Assembly (NCBI RefSeq): GCF_900143065.1
Contig: NZ_FRCX01000001.1
Location: 62,001 to 126,000, forward strand
Length of the DNA stretch: 64,000 bases
Source: Duganella sacchari
Lineage (GTDB): Bacteria > Pseudomonadota > Gammaproteobacteria > Burkholderiales > Burkholderiaceae_D
Direction of reading: 5' to 3'
The notes under the pieces are model-generated. The model did no database searches and had not been told where the DNA came from. It saw nothing but the letters and a program-made list of their open reading frames with translations. The position numbers were made by a program, and so were the translations under genes. Of this stretch, positions 1 through 8,939 are shown piece after piece (the stretch's first letter is position 1; every line of letters starts with the position of its first letter).

Positions 1-891
1 GTCCTGATGACCTCCGGTTCGCAGCAAGCGCTGGACCTGCTGGGCAAAGTGCTCATCGACGAAGGCAGCCGCGTGCTGGTCGAAACCCCGTCCTATCTGG
101 GCGCACTGCAAGCGTTCTCGGTCTACCGTCCGGAATTCAAATCGGTGGCGACCGACGACCATGGCCTGGTGCCATCGTCGATCGACAAAGTGGCAGAAGG
201 CGCGCGCCTGCTGTACTCCCTGCCAAACTTCCAGAACCCGACCGGCCGTTCGCTGTCGGTTGAGCGCCGCCTGGAACTGGTAGAAACCTGCGCCCGCCTT
301 GGCTTGCCGCTGATCGAAGATGATCCATACGGCGCCCTGAGCTACAAAGGCGACCCGGCACCGAAGATGGTGGCGATGAACCCGGACGGCGTGATCTACA
401 TGGGCTCCTTCTCGAAGGTGCTGACCCCTGGCATCCGCCTGGGCTATGTTGTCGCCCCACTGCCACTGGCGCGCCGCCTGGAACTGGCCAAGCAGGCGGC
501 CGACCTGCATACTTCGCAGCTGACCCAGATGGTCGTGCACGAAGTGATCAAGGACGGTTTCCTGGAGCAGCACATTCCAAAAATCCGCACCCTGTACGGC
601 AACCAGTGCCAAGTCATGCTGGACGCCATGGCGCAGCACTTCCCGGCCGGTGTCGAGTGGACCAAGCCGGAAGGCGGCATGTTCATCTGGGTGACGCTGC
701 CAAAGCACATCAACGCCATGCAGTTGCTGGACGAAGCCATCGCACAGAAAGTGGCGTTCGTACCAGGTTCGCCGTTCTACGCCAACGAGCCAGAGACCAA
801 TACCCTGCGTCTGTCGTTCGTGACCGTGTCGCCAGAGCGCATCCGCACCGGCATTGAGATCCTGGGTAAGCTGATCGCCTCCAAGATCTAA
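1..891 (+). CDS. PLP-dependent aminotransferase (LysN/MocR-like), 5' truncated by window edge
   Basis: The frame is open from base 1, so the N-terminus lies outside the window; 296 residues are visible. This is a fold-type I aminotransferase of the 2-aminoadipate/MocR-like group. Visible signatures are NPTG in 'PNFQNPTG', the 'EDDPYG' segment, the PLP lysine in 'SFSKVLTPGIRLGY', and a C-terminal 'LRLSF' that would hold the carboxylate-binding arginine. Family members are about 400 residues, so roughly 100 are missing. Whether a GntR-type DNA-binding domain precedes it (MocR regulator) or not (a plain enzyme such as LysN) cannot be seen. The substrate is unknown; amino-adipate or aromatic amino acids are usual for the group. 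The gene ends 367 bp before the next one. Confidence 0.85.
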   Translation, partial: VLMTSGSQQALDLLGKVLIDEGSRVLVETPSYLGALQAFSVYRPEFKSVATDDHGLVPSSIDKVAEGARLLYSLPNFQNPTGRSLSVERRLELVETCARLGLPLIEDDPYGALSYKGDPAPKMVAMNPDGVIYMGSFSKVLTPGIRLGYVVAPLPLARRLELAKQAADLHTSQLTQMVVHEVIKDGFLEQHIPKIRTLYGNQCQVMLDAMAQHFPAGVEWTKPEGGMFIWVTLPKHINAMQLLDEAIAQKVAFVPGSPFYANEPETNTLRLSFVTVSPERIRTGIEILGKLIASKI

Positions 892-1258
892 GTCGTCGCA
901 AGTCAGACCTCCGTGGGCGGCGCTCGCCGCCCGCAAAAATACAACACCAGCCGCGCAATCTTTATCACTAAAAGTCACCAAAAAGCGCTAAACCAATAGC
1001 AAGCCGCCAACATTACTTATACCATTTGGCGCTAGTCTGGCTGCGGTATCATGCTTTCGAGGACATCCTCCAAAATCATCGGTTTTTTTTCACCAGCAAT
1101 CGTTGCAAAGCGGTATGATTTGAACGGATAGTCACTTTCAAATCAGGCCAGCCTTTGTTGAAACGCGCACCAATCACCCCCGCTTTCCCCCACCGTTGCC
1201 CATCCGCGCAACCGCACTGCCACGCCAATGCAACCCACCAGGTTAAAGGCGAATCCCG
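892..1258. other. Intergenic region with a short stem-loop
   Basis: These 367 bp have no credible gene. A perfect 7-bp inverted repeat, GGGCGGC / GCCGCCC, with a 4-base loop lies at 915-932. It is 24 bp after the aminotransferase stop and is followed by GCAAAAAT rather than a T-run, so it is not a clear intrinsic terminator. Further on, the 12-mer GAGGACATCCTC (1059-1070) matches the core of the TetR operator seen near 26.66 kb. A T8 run begins near 1083. The ribosome site for the next gene is a weak AAGGCG about 8 bases before its ATG. Confidence 0.5.
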
Positions 1259-2617
1259 ATGAGTTCTGGAAGTCTGAGTTTTGCAACGCGGCGGGATGCC
1301 GCGATACTGATTGTTGATGATGCGCCCGAAAATCTGGGCGCGCTGCGCAAGCTGATGGTCGAACAAGGCTATCAAACCTTCGTCGCCACCTCCGGCGAAC
1401 GCGCGCTGAAAATCGCCCGCCGCGTGCATCCGGACCTGATCCTGCTCGACATCATGATGCCCGGGATGGACGGCTACGAAACCTGCCGCCAGCTCAAGAG
1501 CCATGCCGCGACCCAGCGCATTCCCGTCATCTTCATGAGCGCACGCACCGGCACCGACGATGTGGTGGCCGGCTTTGATATCGGCGCCGTCGACTACATC
1601 AGCAAGCCGCTGCGCATGCCCGAAGTGTGTGCGCGCGTGCGTACGCAGCTGCAAATCCGCAGCAGGAGCGAAACACACGAAGAACAGGCCGAACGCCTGC
1701 GCACCATTGTCAACAACATGGCCGAGGGCCTGCTGATTATTGAAGCGGATGGCCGCATCCAGTTCACCAATCCCGCCTGCGACAAGTACCTGGGCTACCA
1801 GGTGGAGGAGCTGGCGGGGCGCAGCATCACCGACCTGCTGAACCCACTGGTGGCGCAGGAATACCTGGACTACTTCGCGCGCTACGCCGCCGCGCCGCAG
1901 ACCGCGCACAACCACGGCACGCGCGAAGTCATCATCCGCCACCGCAACGGCAGCTCCGTGTGCATGGACCTGACGCTGACGCCGATGTATTTGCGCCAGC
2001 CGCTGTTTATCGGCCTGCTGCACGACATCACGCACCACAAACAATCGGAAGACGCCTTGCAGCGCGCCGCCATGGTCGATCCGCTGACCAAAATCGCCAA
2101 CCGCCGCCACTTCGACACCTTCCTGGAAAAAGAATGGCAGCGCGCGATGCGCAGCGGCCAGCCCTTGTCACTGGTGGTGCTGGACGTCGACCACTTCAAA
2201 CTGTACAACGACACCCTGGGGCATGCGGCGGGCGACGCCTGCCTGCAGCAGGTGGCGCAGGCGATCGCCTCGCACGCGCTACGGCCGACCGACCTGGCGG
2301 CGCGCTACGGCGGCGAAGAATTCGTGCTGCTGTTTGCGGAGACCGATGGCGACGCAGCCTATCTGCTGGGCGAATCGATCCGCAACCACATCGAATCGCT
2401 GCAGATCCCGCACCCGCGCTCGACGACATCGGCATGGCTGACCGTCAGCATCGGCGTAGCCACCATCCACCCGCACCAGCTGGACAACACCGAATCCCTG
2501 TTCGTGGCCGCCGACCGCGCCATGTACGTGGCCAAGGAGGGTGGCCGCAACCAGGTCCAGGCCACCAAAACCGGCGGCGCCTCGCTGGCCGCCGTCAAGG
2601 CCATGGTCATGCGCTAA
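1259..2617 (+). CDS. Response regulator diguanylate cyclase (REC-PAS-GGDEF)
   Basis: A 452-residue cytoplasmic c-di-GMP synthase that a sensor kinase would control by phosphorylation. The receiver domain covers about residues 14-130, with acidic D20/D21, phospho-acceptor D64 in 'LILLDIMMPGMDG' and K116. A PAS domain covers about 145-262. The GGDEF domain follows, with an intact active site 'GGEEF' at 351-355. An RxxD product-inhibition site (RPTD, 342-345) lies exactly five residues before it, so activity and feedback inhibition are both expected. No partner kinase lies next to it. It converges on the FGGY kinase gene with only 7 bp between the stop codons. Which process this c-di-GMP pool controls cannot be read from the context. 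Confidence 0.93.
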   Translation: MSSGSLSFATRRDAAILIVDDAPENLGALRKLMVEQGYQTFVATSGERALKIARRVHPDLILLDIMMPGMDGYETCRQLKSHAATQRIPVIFMSARTGTDDVVAGFDIGAVDYISKPLRMPEVCARVRTQLQIRSRSETHEEQAERLRTIVNNMAEGLLIIEADGRIQFTNPACDKYLGYQVEELAGRSITDLLNPLVAQEYLDYFARYAAAPQTAHNHGTREVIIRHRNGSSVCMDLTLTPMYLRQPLFIGLLHDITHHKQSEDALQRAAMVDPLTKIANRRHFDTFLEKEWQRAMRSGQPLSLVVLDVDHFKLYNDTLGHAAGDACLQQVAQAIASHALRPTDLAARYGGEEFVLLFAETDGDAAYLLGESIRNHIESLQIPHPRSTTSAWLTVSIGVATIHPHQLDNTESLFVAADRAMYVAKEGGRNQVQATKTGGASLAAVKAMVMR

Positions 2618-2624
2618 TTCCGGG

Positions 2625-4187
2625 TTATAACTGCTCGGGGTAGCCGGTGATGTCGGCGATTTGCTGGTACATCGGCTGCAACTGCCTGTACATATTGAGG
2701 TACACGCGGCGGTAAAGCTGGTCGTAGATTTTCTGGTTGGCGGCGATGGGGTGGAACACGCGCCCCGGGCGCGTCATCGCACGCGTGGCGGTGTCAAAGT
2801 CTTTGTGCAGCCCCAGGCCGGCCGCAATCGCTATCGCGGCGCCAAGTCCGGAAGTTTCGTAGACGTGTGCCCGCGCTGCGGGCAGGCCGAAGATGTCGGC
2901 GGTGAGCTGCATGGCGGCGTCGCTTTGCGAACCGCCGCCGGCGATGCGCAGTTCTGTCACCGGCACGCCGCTGCGCTTTTCGATGCGTTCCTTGCCCTCG
3001 CGTAGCGCATAGGCCAGGCCTTCGAGGATGGCGCGGTACATATGGGCCCGCGTGTGGACGTCGCCAAAGCCGATCATCGCGCCCTTGGCTTCCGGCCCCG
3101 GAATCCGGATGCCGGGACTCCAGTACGGCTGCAGCATCAGTCCCATGGAACCCGGCGGCACCTCGTTTACCAGCTGATCGAACATGGCTTCCGGCGCCAT
3201 GCCCTGCTCCGCTCCCGCGATCTGCTCCAGATGCCCGAACTGCTCCTTGAACCAGTTGACCATCCAGTAACCGCGGAATATCTGCACCTCGGTGCTATAT
3301 GCGCCCGGTACCGCCGCCGGATACGGTGGAATGAATGGCGTCACTTCCACGTATTTTTTGCTGGTGGTGTTGATGGTGGCAGTGGTGCCGTAACTCAGGC
3401 AGGCGATGTGCGGCTCCAGGCTGCCGGCGCCGATCACTTCGCAGGCTTTGTCGGCCGCCGCCGCCACCAGCGGTGTGCCTTCCGGGATGCCGGTGACCGC
3501 TGCTGCTTCCGCCGTGATGGCGCCGATGATGGCGCCTGGCTTCACCAGCTCGGGCAGCATCCCGGGCTTCACGCGCAAGGCTTCCCACTTCCAGTCGCGC
3601 GGCCCGGCCCATTTGTGGCGTTTGTAATCGAACGGCAGATAGGCGACCTGCGAACCGATCGAATCGACATGGCGTCCGCACAGGCGGTAGTTGAGGAAGC
3701 CTGACAGCAGCAGATATTTGTGGGTCCGTTCCCAGATTTCCGGCTGCTGCTCGGCGATCCAGTTGATCTCCGCTTCGCGCCGGAAGTATTCGATGGTGTC
3801 TTCCACGCGCGCCAGCTTGAAGGCGGTGCGCCACAGCAGGCTCAATGGCTTTTGCTTGCCTACGCGGCGCTGGTCCAGCCAGGTAATCGCCGGCCGCAGG
3901 ACTTTACCGTCGCGGTCCACGTTGACGACGGTACCGCGCTGGGTGGTCACCGCCACGCCTTTGACGGCGCTGCGTGGAATGTCGGTGGTGCGCCACAGTT
4001 GCTGGCACGCGGCTGCCACGGCATCCCAGTAACCATCCGCGTCATGCTCGGCCCAGCCGGGATGCTCGGAGAAATATGCCTGCAAGTGGATTTGCGATTT
4101 GGCGGCGAGGTTGCCGTTTAAATCAAACAGCAACGCGCGTACGCTCTGCGTGCCATTGTCGATGGAGAGCAGGTATTGGTCTGCCAT
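2625..4187 (-). CDS. FGGY-family carbohydrate kinase
   Basis: A 520-residue kinase of the glycerol/xylulose/ribulose kinase superfamily, ATP-dependent and cytoplasmic. The N-terminal phosphate-loop segment 'LLSIDNGTQSVRALLFDLNG' (about residues 5-25), 'WLDQRR' and the C-terminal 'AGGGSQSD' region with 'TADIFGLP' are typical FGGY elements. It is the last gene of a leftward operon, 9 bp after the GlpD-like gene. That gene acts on glycerol phosphate and the first gene is alkyl-DHAP-synthase-like. The likely substrate is therefore glycerol or a substituted glycerol rather than a free sugar, but this is inference. It is more divergent than a housekeeping GlpK, and xylulokinase-like activity cannot be excluded. 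Confidence 0.85.
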   Translation of the reverse strand: MADQYLLSIDNGTQSVRALLFDLNGNLAAKSQIHLQAYFSEHPGWAEHDADGYWDAVAAACQQLWRTTDIPRSAVKGVAVTTQRGTVVNVDRDGKVLRPAITWLDQRRVGKQKPLSLLWRTAFKLARVEDTIEYFRREAEINWIAEQQPEIWERTHKYLLLSGFLNYRLCGRHVDSIGSQVAYLPFDYKRHKWAGPRDWKWEALRVKPGMLPELVKPGAIIGAITAEAAAVTGIPEGTPLVAAAADKACEVIGAGSLEPHIACLSYGTTATINTTSKKYVEVTPFIPPYPAAVPGAYSTEVQIFRGYWMVNWFKEQFGHLEQIAGAEQGMAPEAMFDQLVNEVPPGSMGLMLQPYWSPGIRIPGPEAKGAMIGFGDVHTRAHMYRAILEGLAYALREGKERIEKRSGVPVTELRIAGGGSQSDAAMQLTADIFGLPAARAHVYETSGLGAAIAIAAGLGLHKDFDTATRAMTRPGRVFHPIAANQKIYDQLYRRVYLNMYRQLQPMYQQIADITGYPEQL

Positions 4188-4196
4188 GGTGTCTCG

Positions 4197-5774
4197 TTAT
4201 GGTTTTAGTTTTGGTAGATTGTAATGCCTGGACCACAGCGTCAGATAATCGGCTTGCTCGCTTTCCCAGCGCTGGTCACCCCAGCCAAGCTCCGGCTGGC
4301 AGATGGTGCGGATGCGCGGCAGGATATCCACGCCGCCGCCGCGCAACTGGATGCCGATGCGGCTACGGCGCAGCATCAGGTCTTCCAGCTTGCAGACGTC
4401 TTCGCGGCGCGCGGCCCAGCGCAGCTGCGCCCAGATGGTTTCCGTGCCGGGGATGCATGCCAGTTCGCCAGGCTGCGCGGCATCGAGCAGCGCCTGTGCC
4501 GAGGCGCCGTAGCGTCCCTGCAGACGCTGCGCCTGCCCTGGCGGCAGGTCCGGCATGTAGCGCAGCAGTGGCGATGGCGCAAACACGGGCTGCGGCGTCA
4601 GCTTGCCTTGTAGTTGGGGCAGGCGCGCGGCGGCCAGCTTGAGCACATCCAGCGCGATGACACGGAAGGTGGTCAGCTTGCCGCCGGTGACGGTCAACAG
4701 GCCATTCTCCAGCCACAGCGCATGGTCGCGTGTCTCTTTGGACGGATCGGCTTTGCCGCTGTCGATCACGGGCCGAACGCCTGCATAGGTGGCGATGATA
4801 TCTTCGTCGGTCAGCTCCAGTTGCGGGAACTGGGCATGCAGCGCAGCCATGAGGTAGTCGCACTCCTCGCGCGTGATGGCCGCTTCTATCGACAAATCCT
4901 GTTTATGATCGACGTCGGTGGTGCCGACCAACGTCACGCCTTCCCACGGATAGGCAAATACCGGGCGGCCATCTGCCGGATGCATCAGGCTAATCGCCTG
5001 CGCCAGCGGCAGGCGCCAGGCCGGCAGCACCAGATGGCTGCCGCGCAAAGGCCGTAGCCTGTGCCCCGCGCCGCCGTCACCGGCCAAGGGAGGCTGGCGC
5101 AAGCGATCTGCCCAAGCACCTGTCGCACTGATAACCAGCCGTGCGCGCACTTCGTGCTGTTCGCCACTCAAGCCGTCCCGCAGCCATACGCCGGCTGCTT
5201 CGCCATCGTCATTGCGCACGAGGGATTCAACCGCCATGTAGTTGAGCGCCACACCACCGTGCTGGCGCGCTTCCTGCAACACGCGCAGCACCAGCCGCGC
5301 ATCGTCGGTCTTGGCATCGGTGTAGACCATGCCGCCTTGCAGACCGTCCGTTGCCACGTTTGGCGCCAGCGCGGCAAACTCGGCACGGTCAAAATAATGA
5401 CGTCCGCTTTGTCCTGCCATGCGGTCGTAGATCGCCAGTCCGACCAGGAACGCGCGCTTGCCCGGCTTGCGCCCGGCATAGTCGCCGAACGCAAAGCTTT
5501 GCGGCTCGACCAGGCCTGCGGCCTGTTGCAGCAGGTGTTCGCGCTCGTGCACGGATTCACGCGTGAGTCCAAACTGCCCCTCTTTAAGATACCGTAGGCC
5601 GCCGTGCACCAGCTTGGAGGAACGGCTGGACGTGCCCCACGCGAAATCGCGCTGCTCGACCAGCAGGACCTTCAAGCCACGTCGCGAAGCCTCCAACAGT
5701 ATGCCGGCGCCTGTGATGCCGCCACCGATGACGACGGCATCCCACGCTCCCGCCAACGCATTTTGCCTGCTCAT
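4197..5774 (-). CDS. GlpD-like FAD-dependent glycerol-3-phosphate dehydrogenase
   Basis: A 525-residue flavoprotein that would oxidise sn-glycerol 3-phosphate, or a related phosphate, to the dihydroxyacetone form and pass electrons to quinone. The N-terminus has the FAD Rossmann motif 'VIGGGITGAGI' (about residues 15-25), followed by the GlpD signature 'SSRSSKLVHGGLRYL' near 50-64. The C-terminal part has 'RREDVCKLEDLMLRRSRIG', typical of the family's C-terminal domain. Its ATG overlaps the stop of the upstream AGPS-like gene (ATGA, 5771-5774), so the two are translationally coupled. The FGGY kinase follows after 9 bp. The coupling to an AGPS homologue suggests a specialised paralogue rather than the housekeeping GlpD. 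Confidence 0.88.
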   Translation of the reverse strand: MSRQNALAGAWDAVVIGGGITGAGILLEASRRGLKVLLVEQRDFAWGTSSRSSKLVHGGLRYLKEGQFGLTRESVHEREHLLQQAAGLVEPQSFAFGDYAGRKPGKRAFLVGLAIYDRMAGQSGRHYFDRAEFAALAPNVATDGLQGGMVYTDAKTDDARLVLRVLQEARQHGGVALNYMAVESLVRNDDGEAAGVWLRDGLSGEQHEVRARLVISATGAWADRLRQPPLAGDGGAGHRLRPLRGSHLVLPAWRLPLAQAISLMHPADGRPVFAYPWEGVTLVGTTDVDHKQDLSIEAAITREECDYLMAALHAQFPQLELTDEDIIATYAGVRPVIDSGKADPSKETRDHALWLENGLLTVTGGKLTTFRVIALDVLKLAAARLPQLQGKLTPQPVFAPSPLLRYMPDLPPGQAQRLQGRYGASAQALLDAAQPGELACIPGTETIWAQLRWAARREDVCKLEDLMLRRSRIGIQLRGGGVDILPRIRTICQPELGWGDQRWESEQADYLTLWSRHYNLPKLKP

Positions 5775-7360
5775 GGCAACAGCTTCCCTGGATTCATGAT
5801 CTGCTGCGGGTCCAGATGGTCAAACATCGCCCGCAGCGACGACATCCCCAGGCGCCCCTTCTCCGCCGCCAGATACGGCGCGTGGTCCGTACCCACGCCA
5901 TGCTGGTGGCTGATGGTGCCGCCATTCTCCACAATCGCCATGCTGACGGCCTTCTTCAGCGACTTCCAGCGCGCCAGATCCGACTCATAATCGCCCGCCA
6001 GACGGTACACAAAGGTCGTGTACACACTGGCGCCCTGCGCATACAGGTGCGACAGGTGGGTATAGGTATGCACCTGTTCGCCGTGCTGTTCCAGCGCCGC
6101 CGTCGCCGCCGTTTCTATCGCGCGCATCATGACTTCCACGCGTGGCCAGTCGACCGCCGTCTCCACGGTATCGATGGCAAAGCCGTGCTGCCATGCTGCG
6201 TTGCGCAGGTAGACGTTGCGGAAGCGGTTCTGCTTCCACTTGTCGCCCATATAGCGCCCCATGTGCACACCGCCGTGCGGAGTGGTCAGCGACAATGCCT
6301 CACGCAGGGCCGCGCGCGCCAGGGATTTACGGCCACTGACGCCGATCATCAGCATGCACTTGCCTTCCTTGCAGCCGCGCAGCGACAGATACCCTTCGAG
6401 CAGCGAGATCAGCTTCTTGTGGCCCGCCAGCGCCAGCATGGTCACCGTCTCCAGCGCATTTGACAGCCGCAGCATGGAGAGCGACAACCCCGCCTGCACG
6501 ATCTGACGCACCGCCGTCTCGGCTGCCGACCAGCTGGGGAAGAACACCGCATGGAAGGACTCATATGCTGGCGCAGCCGTCACGCGCACCGTCGCCTCGG
6601 TCAGGATACCCATACGGCCTTCGGAGCCCAGCACCATCTCGCGCAAGTCTGGCCCCGCTGCGGATGCGGGGAATGTCGGCAGATGCAGCGTGCCGGATGG
6701 CGTCTCCATCGAGCCGCCACGGAACATCTGCTCGATCCGCCCATAGCGCAAGGACTGCTGCCCCGACGAACGCGTCGCAACCCAGCCGCCCAGCGTCGAA
6801 TACTCGAACGATTGCGGAAAATGTCCCAGCGTATAGCCACGCGCACGCAGCTGCGCCTCCAGGTCCGGCCCGAACACGCCGGCGCCAAAGGTCGCCAGCT
6901 GCGACTCCGTATCCAGGTACAGCAGCTGCCGCATACGCGTCATGTTCACCGCCAGCGCCGGCATTTCAGCGGGCGCCGTCAGATGGCCGGCCACGCTGGT
7001 GCCACCGCCCTGCGGTATCAGCGCCACGCCATGCTGCTGCGCATAGTCCAGCAGGTCGCGTACGTCCTGCGCGCTTTCCGGATAGGCCACGCCATCCGGC
7101 GTCGTGCCGATCACGCCATAGCGTAGCCGCAGCCAGTCCGGCAGGCTCTGGCCCAGCGCATTGCGCAGCCTGACCTCCGGTGCGGCATCAATCAGGCGAT
7201 GCGGCGGCAGGCGCGATTCACGCACCTGCGCGCATGCCTGCTCAAACGCCGCATCCTTCACCGGCTTGCCAGCGCCCACGCGCTGCACGAGAAAGGCCAA
7301 GGCCTCCTCATTGAGCGCAAATTCAACTGCATCATCACCCCAACCGTTCCAGCGTCTCAT
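5771..7360 (-). CDS. Alkyldihydroxyacetonephosphate synthase-like FAD-linked oxidase
   Basis: A 529-residue member of the VAO/FAD-linked oxidase superfamily that resembles AGPS, the enzyme that makes ether lipid precursors in eukaryotes. Visible features are an N-terminal 'RRWNGWG' like the 'WNGWG' of AGPS, the FAD-binding 'GGGTSVAGHL' near residue 130, 'YSTLGGWVATRSSGQ', 'MVLGSEGRMGILTEA', and a C-terminal 'NGGTISHQHGVG' with a terminal 'DPQQIMNPGKLLP'. AGPS has three consecutive histidines in the C-terminal motif; here it reads H-Q-H. It is the first gene of the leftward operon and diverges from an AraC regulator across 100 bp. The activity could be synthetic or oxidative on glycerol ethers. 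A general D-2-hydroxyacid oxidase is a less likely alternative. Confidence 0.85.
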   Translation of the reverse strand: MRRWNGWGDDAVEFALNEEALAFLVQRVGAGKPVKDAAFEQACAQVRESRLPPHRLIDAAPEVRLRNALGQSLPDWLRLRYGVIGTTPDGVAYPESAQDVRDLLDYAQQHGVALIPQGGGTSVAGHLTAPAEMPALAVNMTRMRQLLYLDTESQLATFGAGVFGPDLEAQLRARGYTLGHFPQSFEYSTLGGWVATRSSGQQSLRYGRIEQMFRGGSMETPSGTLHLPTFPASAAGPDLREMVLGSEGRMGILTEATVRVTAAPAYESFHAVFFPSWSAAETAVRQIVQAGLSLSMLRLSNALETVTMLALAGHKKLISLLEGYLSLRGCKEGKCMLMIGVSGRKSLARAALREALSLTTPHGGVHMGRYMGDKWKQNRFRNVYLRNAAWQHGFAIDTVETAVDWPRVEVMMRAIETAATAALEQHGEQVHTYTHLSHLYAQGASVYTTFVYRLAGDYESDLARWKSLKKAVSMAIVENGGTISHQHGVGTDHAPYLAAEKGRLGMSSLRAMFDHLDPQQIMNPGKLLP

Positions 7361-7460
7361 TGTTTTTCTGTCTCCCTGGCGGAGCGCTTGCTATACTGAC
7401 GCGCACCGATTATTCACCAAATAAGGTTAAAACAATGCCTTCTGCCGGTATTGCGCATTC

Positions 7461-8483
7461 ATGACATCCGCCTTGTTCGATCATGCCAAGCGCGTCGCTG
7501 GCTCTTATCTGCAACCGCTGCTGGAGGCTGCCGCCCAGCGCGGCGTCGACGCGCAGGCGCTGGAAAACGCGGCCGGTCTGGCGCCTGGCGCCCTCGATCC
7601 GCTGCCGGAGTCGCTGCCGGCCGATGTCTACGTGCGCCTGCTGGATATCGGCGCCGGGCTGGCCAACGATCCGCATTTCGGCCTGCATGTGGGCCAGTGC
7701 GTCAAACTGGGCACCTACACTGTCTACGGCCTGATACTTCTGAGCTGCCGCGATTTCGGCCAGGTCTTCGAACAGACCATGCGTTACGAGCAGCTGGCCC
7801 ATGATCTGGGCCGTTCCTCCATGACGATCGACGACGAGATGGCCCGCTACACCTGGCATAGCAACTATGGCAGCGCTCACCGCCATCTGGCCGACAGCGT
7901 GTTTTCGGGCATACGCGTCTTCAGCAACTGGCTGGCCGGGATGAAGCTGCCCGCCAACCAACTGACCTTGACGCATGACGGCGGCCCGGCCGAACTGCGC
8001 GAGGAATACGTGCGGGTGCTGGGCGAGATGCCCGTCTTCGGCGCGCAAACCAATACCGCCAGCTTCACCTCCGCCATGCTGTCCTGGCCTGTGCCGAACG
8101 CGGACGTCAGTCTCTATCCGGTGCTGCAGCAGCACGCCGAGCAGCTGCTGCAACAGCGCACCACCTTGCAGCCCTCGATTACGCAGCAGGTCCATGCCGC
8201 CATCGTCGCCAATCTCTCGCATGGGCAGGTGCGGCTGGCATCGATTGCGCAGGAGCTGAAACTGTCGCCGCGTACCCTGCAGCGCAAACTCAGCGATGCG
8301 GGAAGCAGCTTCCAGCAGGTGCTGGACCAGGCGCGCTTCGCCCTGGCCCGGGATTATTTGCGGCGGCCGGAATTAAGCCTGGTGGATATTGCCTTCCTGC
8401 TTGGATATCAGGAGCAAAGCGCTTTCAATCACGCTTTCAAGGAGTGGGCCGGCGTCAATCCCGGCGCGTACCGCAGCAGTTAA
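7461..8483 (+). CDS. AraC-family transcriptional regulator
   Basis: A 340-residue regulator with an N-terminal effector-binding region of the AraC/OruR type (about residues 15-210) and a C-terminal double helix-turn-helix (about 235-338). The latter includes 'LSPRTLQRKLSDAGSSFQQVLDQAR' and the closing 'LLGYQEQSAFNHAFKEWAG'. It is transcribed away from the AGPS-GlpD-FGGY operon, with 100 bp between the starts. It is therefore the obvious candidate regulator of that operon, with a substrate or intermediate as inducer (inference). The stop codon overlaps the stop of the converging secreted-protein gene by 4 bp. Confidence 0.92.
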   Translation: MTSALFDHAKRVAGSYLQPLLEAAAQRGVDAQALENAAGLAPGALDPLPESLPADVYVRLLDIGAGLANDPHFGLHVGQCVKLGTYTVYGLILLSCRDFGQVFEQTMRYEQLAHDLGRSSMTIDDEMARYTWHSNYGSAHRHLADSVFSGIRVFSNWLAGMKLPANQLTLTHDGGPAELREEYVRVLGEMPVFGAQTNTASFTSAMLSWPVPNADVSLYPVLQQHAEQLLQQRTTLQPSITQQVHAAIVANLSHGQVRLASIAQELKLSPRTLQRKLSDAGSSFQQVLDQARFALARDYLRRPELSLVDIAFLLGYQEQSAFNHAFKEWAGVNPGAYRSS

Positions 8484-8926
8484 ATGGTATCGCCGCGCAC
8501 CCGGACGAACGGGCCGATGCAGCGCTCCAGGTCACGCTCGACGCACATTACAAACAGGTTGCCGTTGGGGTGAAATTGCAAGTAGCTGGTAACGGCCTTG
8601 CCTGGTTTGGTGACCTCGCCACTGCAATCGCGCTTGCCGTTGTCTTTGAAGATGGTATCGGTTTCTTTGTAAAAGCCCTCTTTGTCGGGCTGGTCGCTGA
8701 TGGTGAAGGTGGATTCGGCCACCTCCTCATTGCTGAACACCAGCGTGGTGCCGTCCGCGCGGATACGATAGGTCTCGGTGCAGGAACCATCGGGCAGCGT
8801 GATGCGCCAGGTGCCGACGACGGGATGATCCGCGCGCAATGGCGCACCAGACTTGGCGCCGGCAGCGGCCGATGCCACCGCAGGCAGCAGCGCCAGTGCC
8901 ATCAACATCCAAACTCGCATCCGCAT
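8480..8926 (-). CDS. Secreted hypothetical protein
   Basis: A 148-residue protein with a clear signal peptide (charged start 'MRMR', hydrophobic stretch, 'ASAAAGA' cleavage region) and a small beta-rich body. The body contains 'VVGTWRITLPDGSCTETYRIRADGTTLVFSNEE', which looks like a lipocalin-like or 'WR-strand' periplasmic domain. I do not recognise a named family. A strong ribosome site GGAGGT lies 5 bases before the first ATG. It is the third gene of a leftward set (P450, SRPBCC, this gene) with gaps of 18 and 13 bp, so it is probably co-transcribed. Four cysteines could form disulfides. The function is unknown. Confidence 0.75.
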   Translation of the reverse strand: MRMRVWMLMALALLPAVASAAAGAKSGAPLRADHPVVGTWRITLPDGSCTETYRIRADGTTLVFSNEEVAESTFTISDQPDKEGFYKETDTIFKDNGKRDCSGEVTKPGKAVTSYLQFHPNGNLFVMCVERDLERCIGPFVRVRGDTI

Positions 8927-8939
8927 CGCACACCTCCGT

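Noticed and set aside
915..932. GC-rich hairpin after the aminotransferase as an intrinsic terminator
   Set aside because: Seven perfect base pairs but no T-run after it on the plus strand (GCAAAAAT follows), so termination is not supported.
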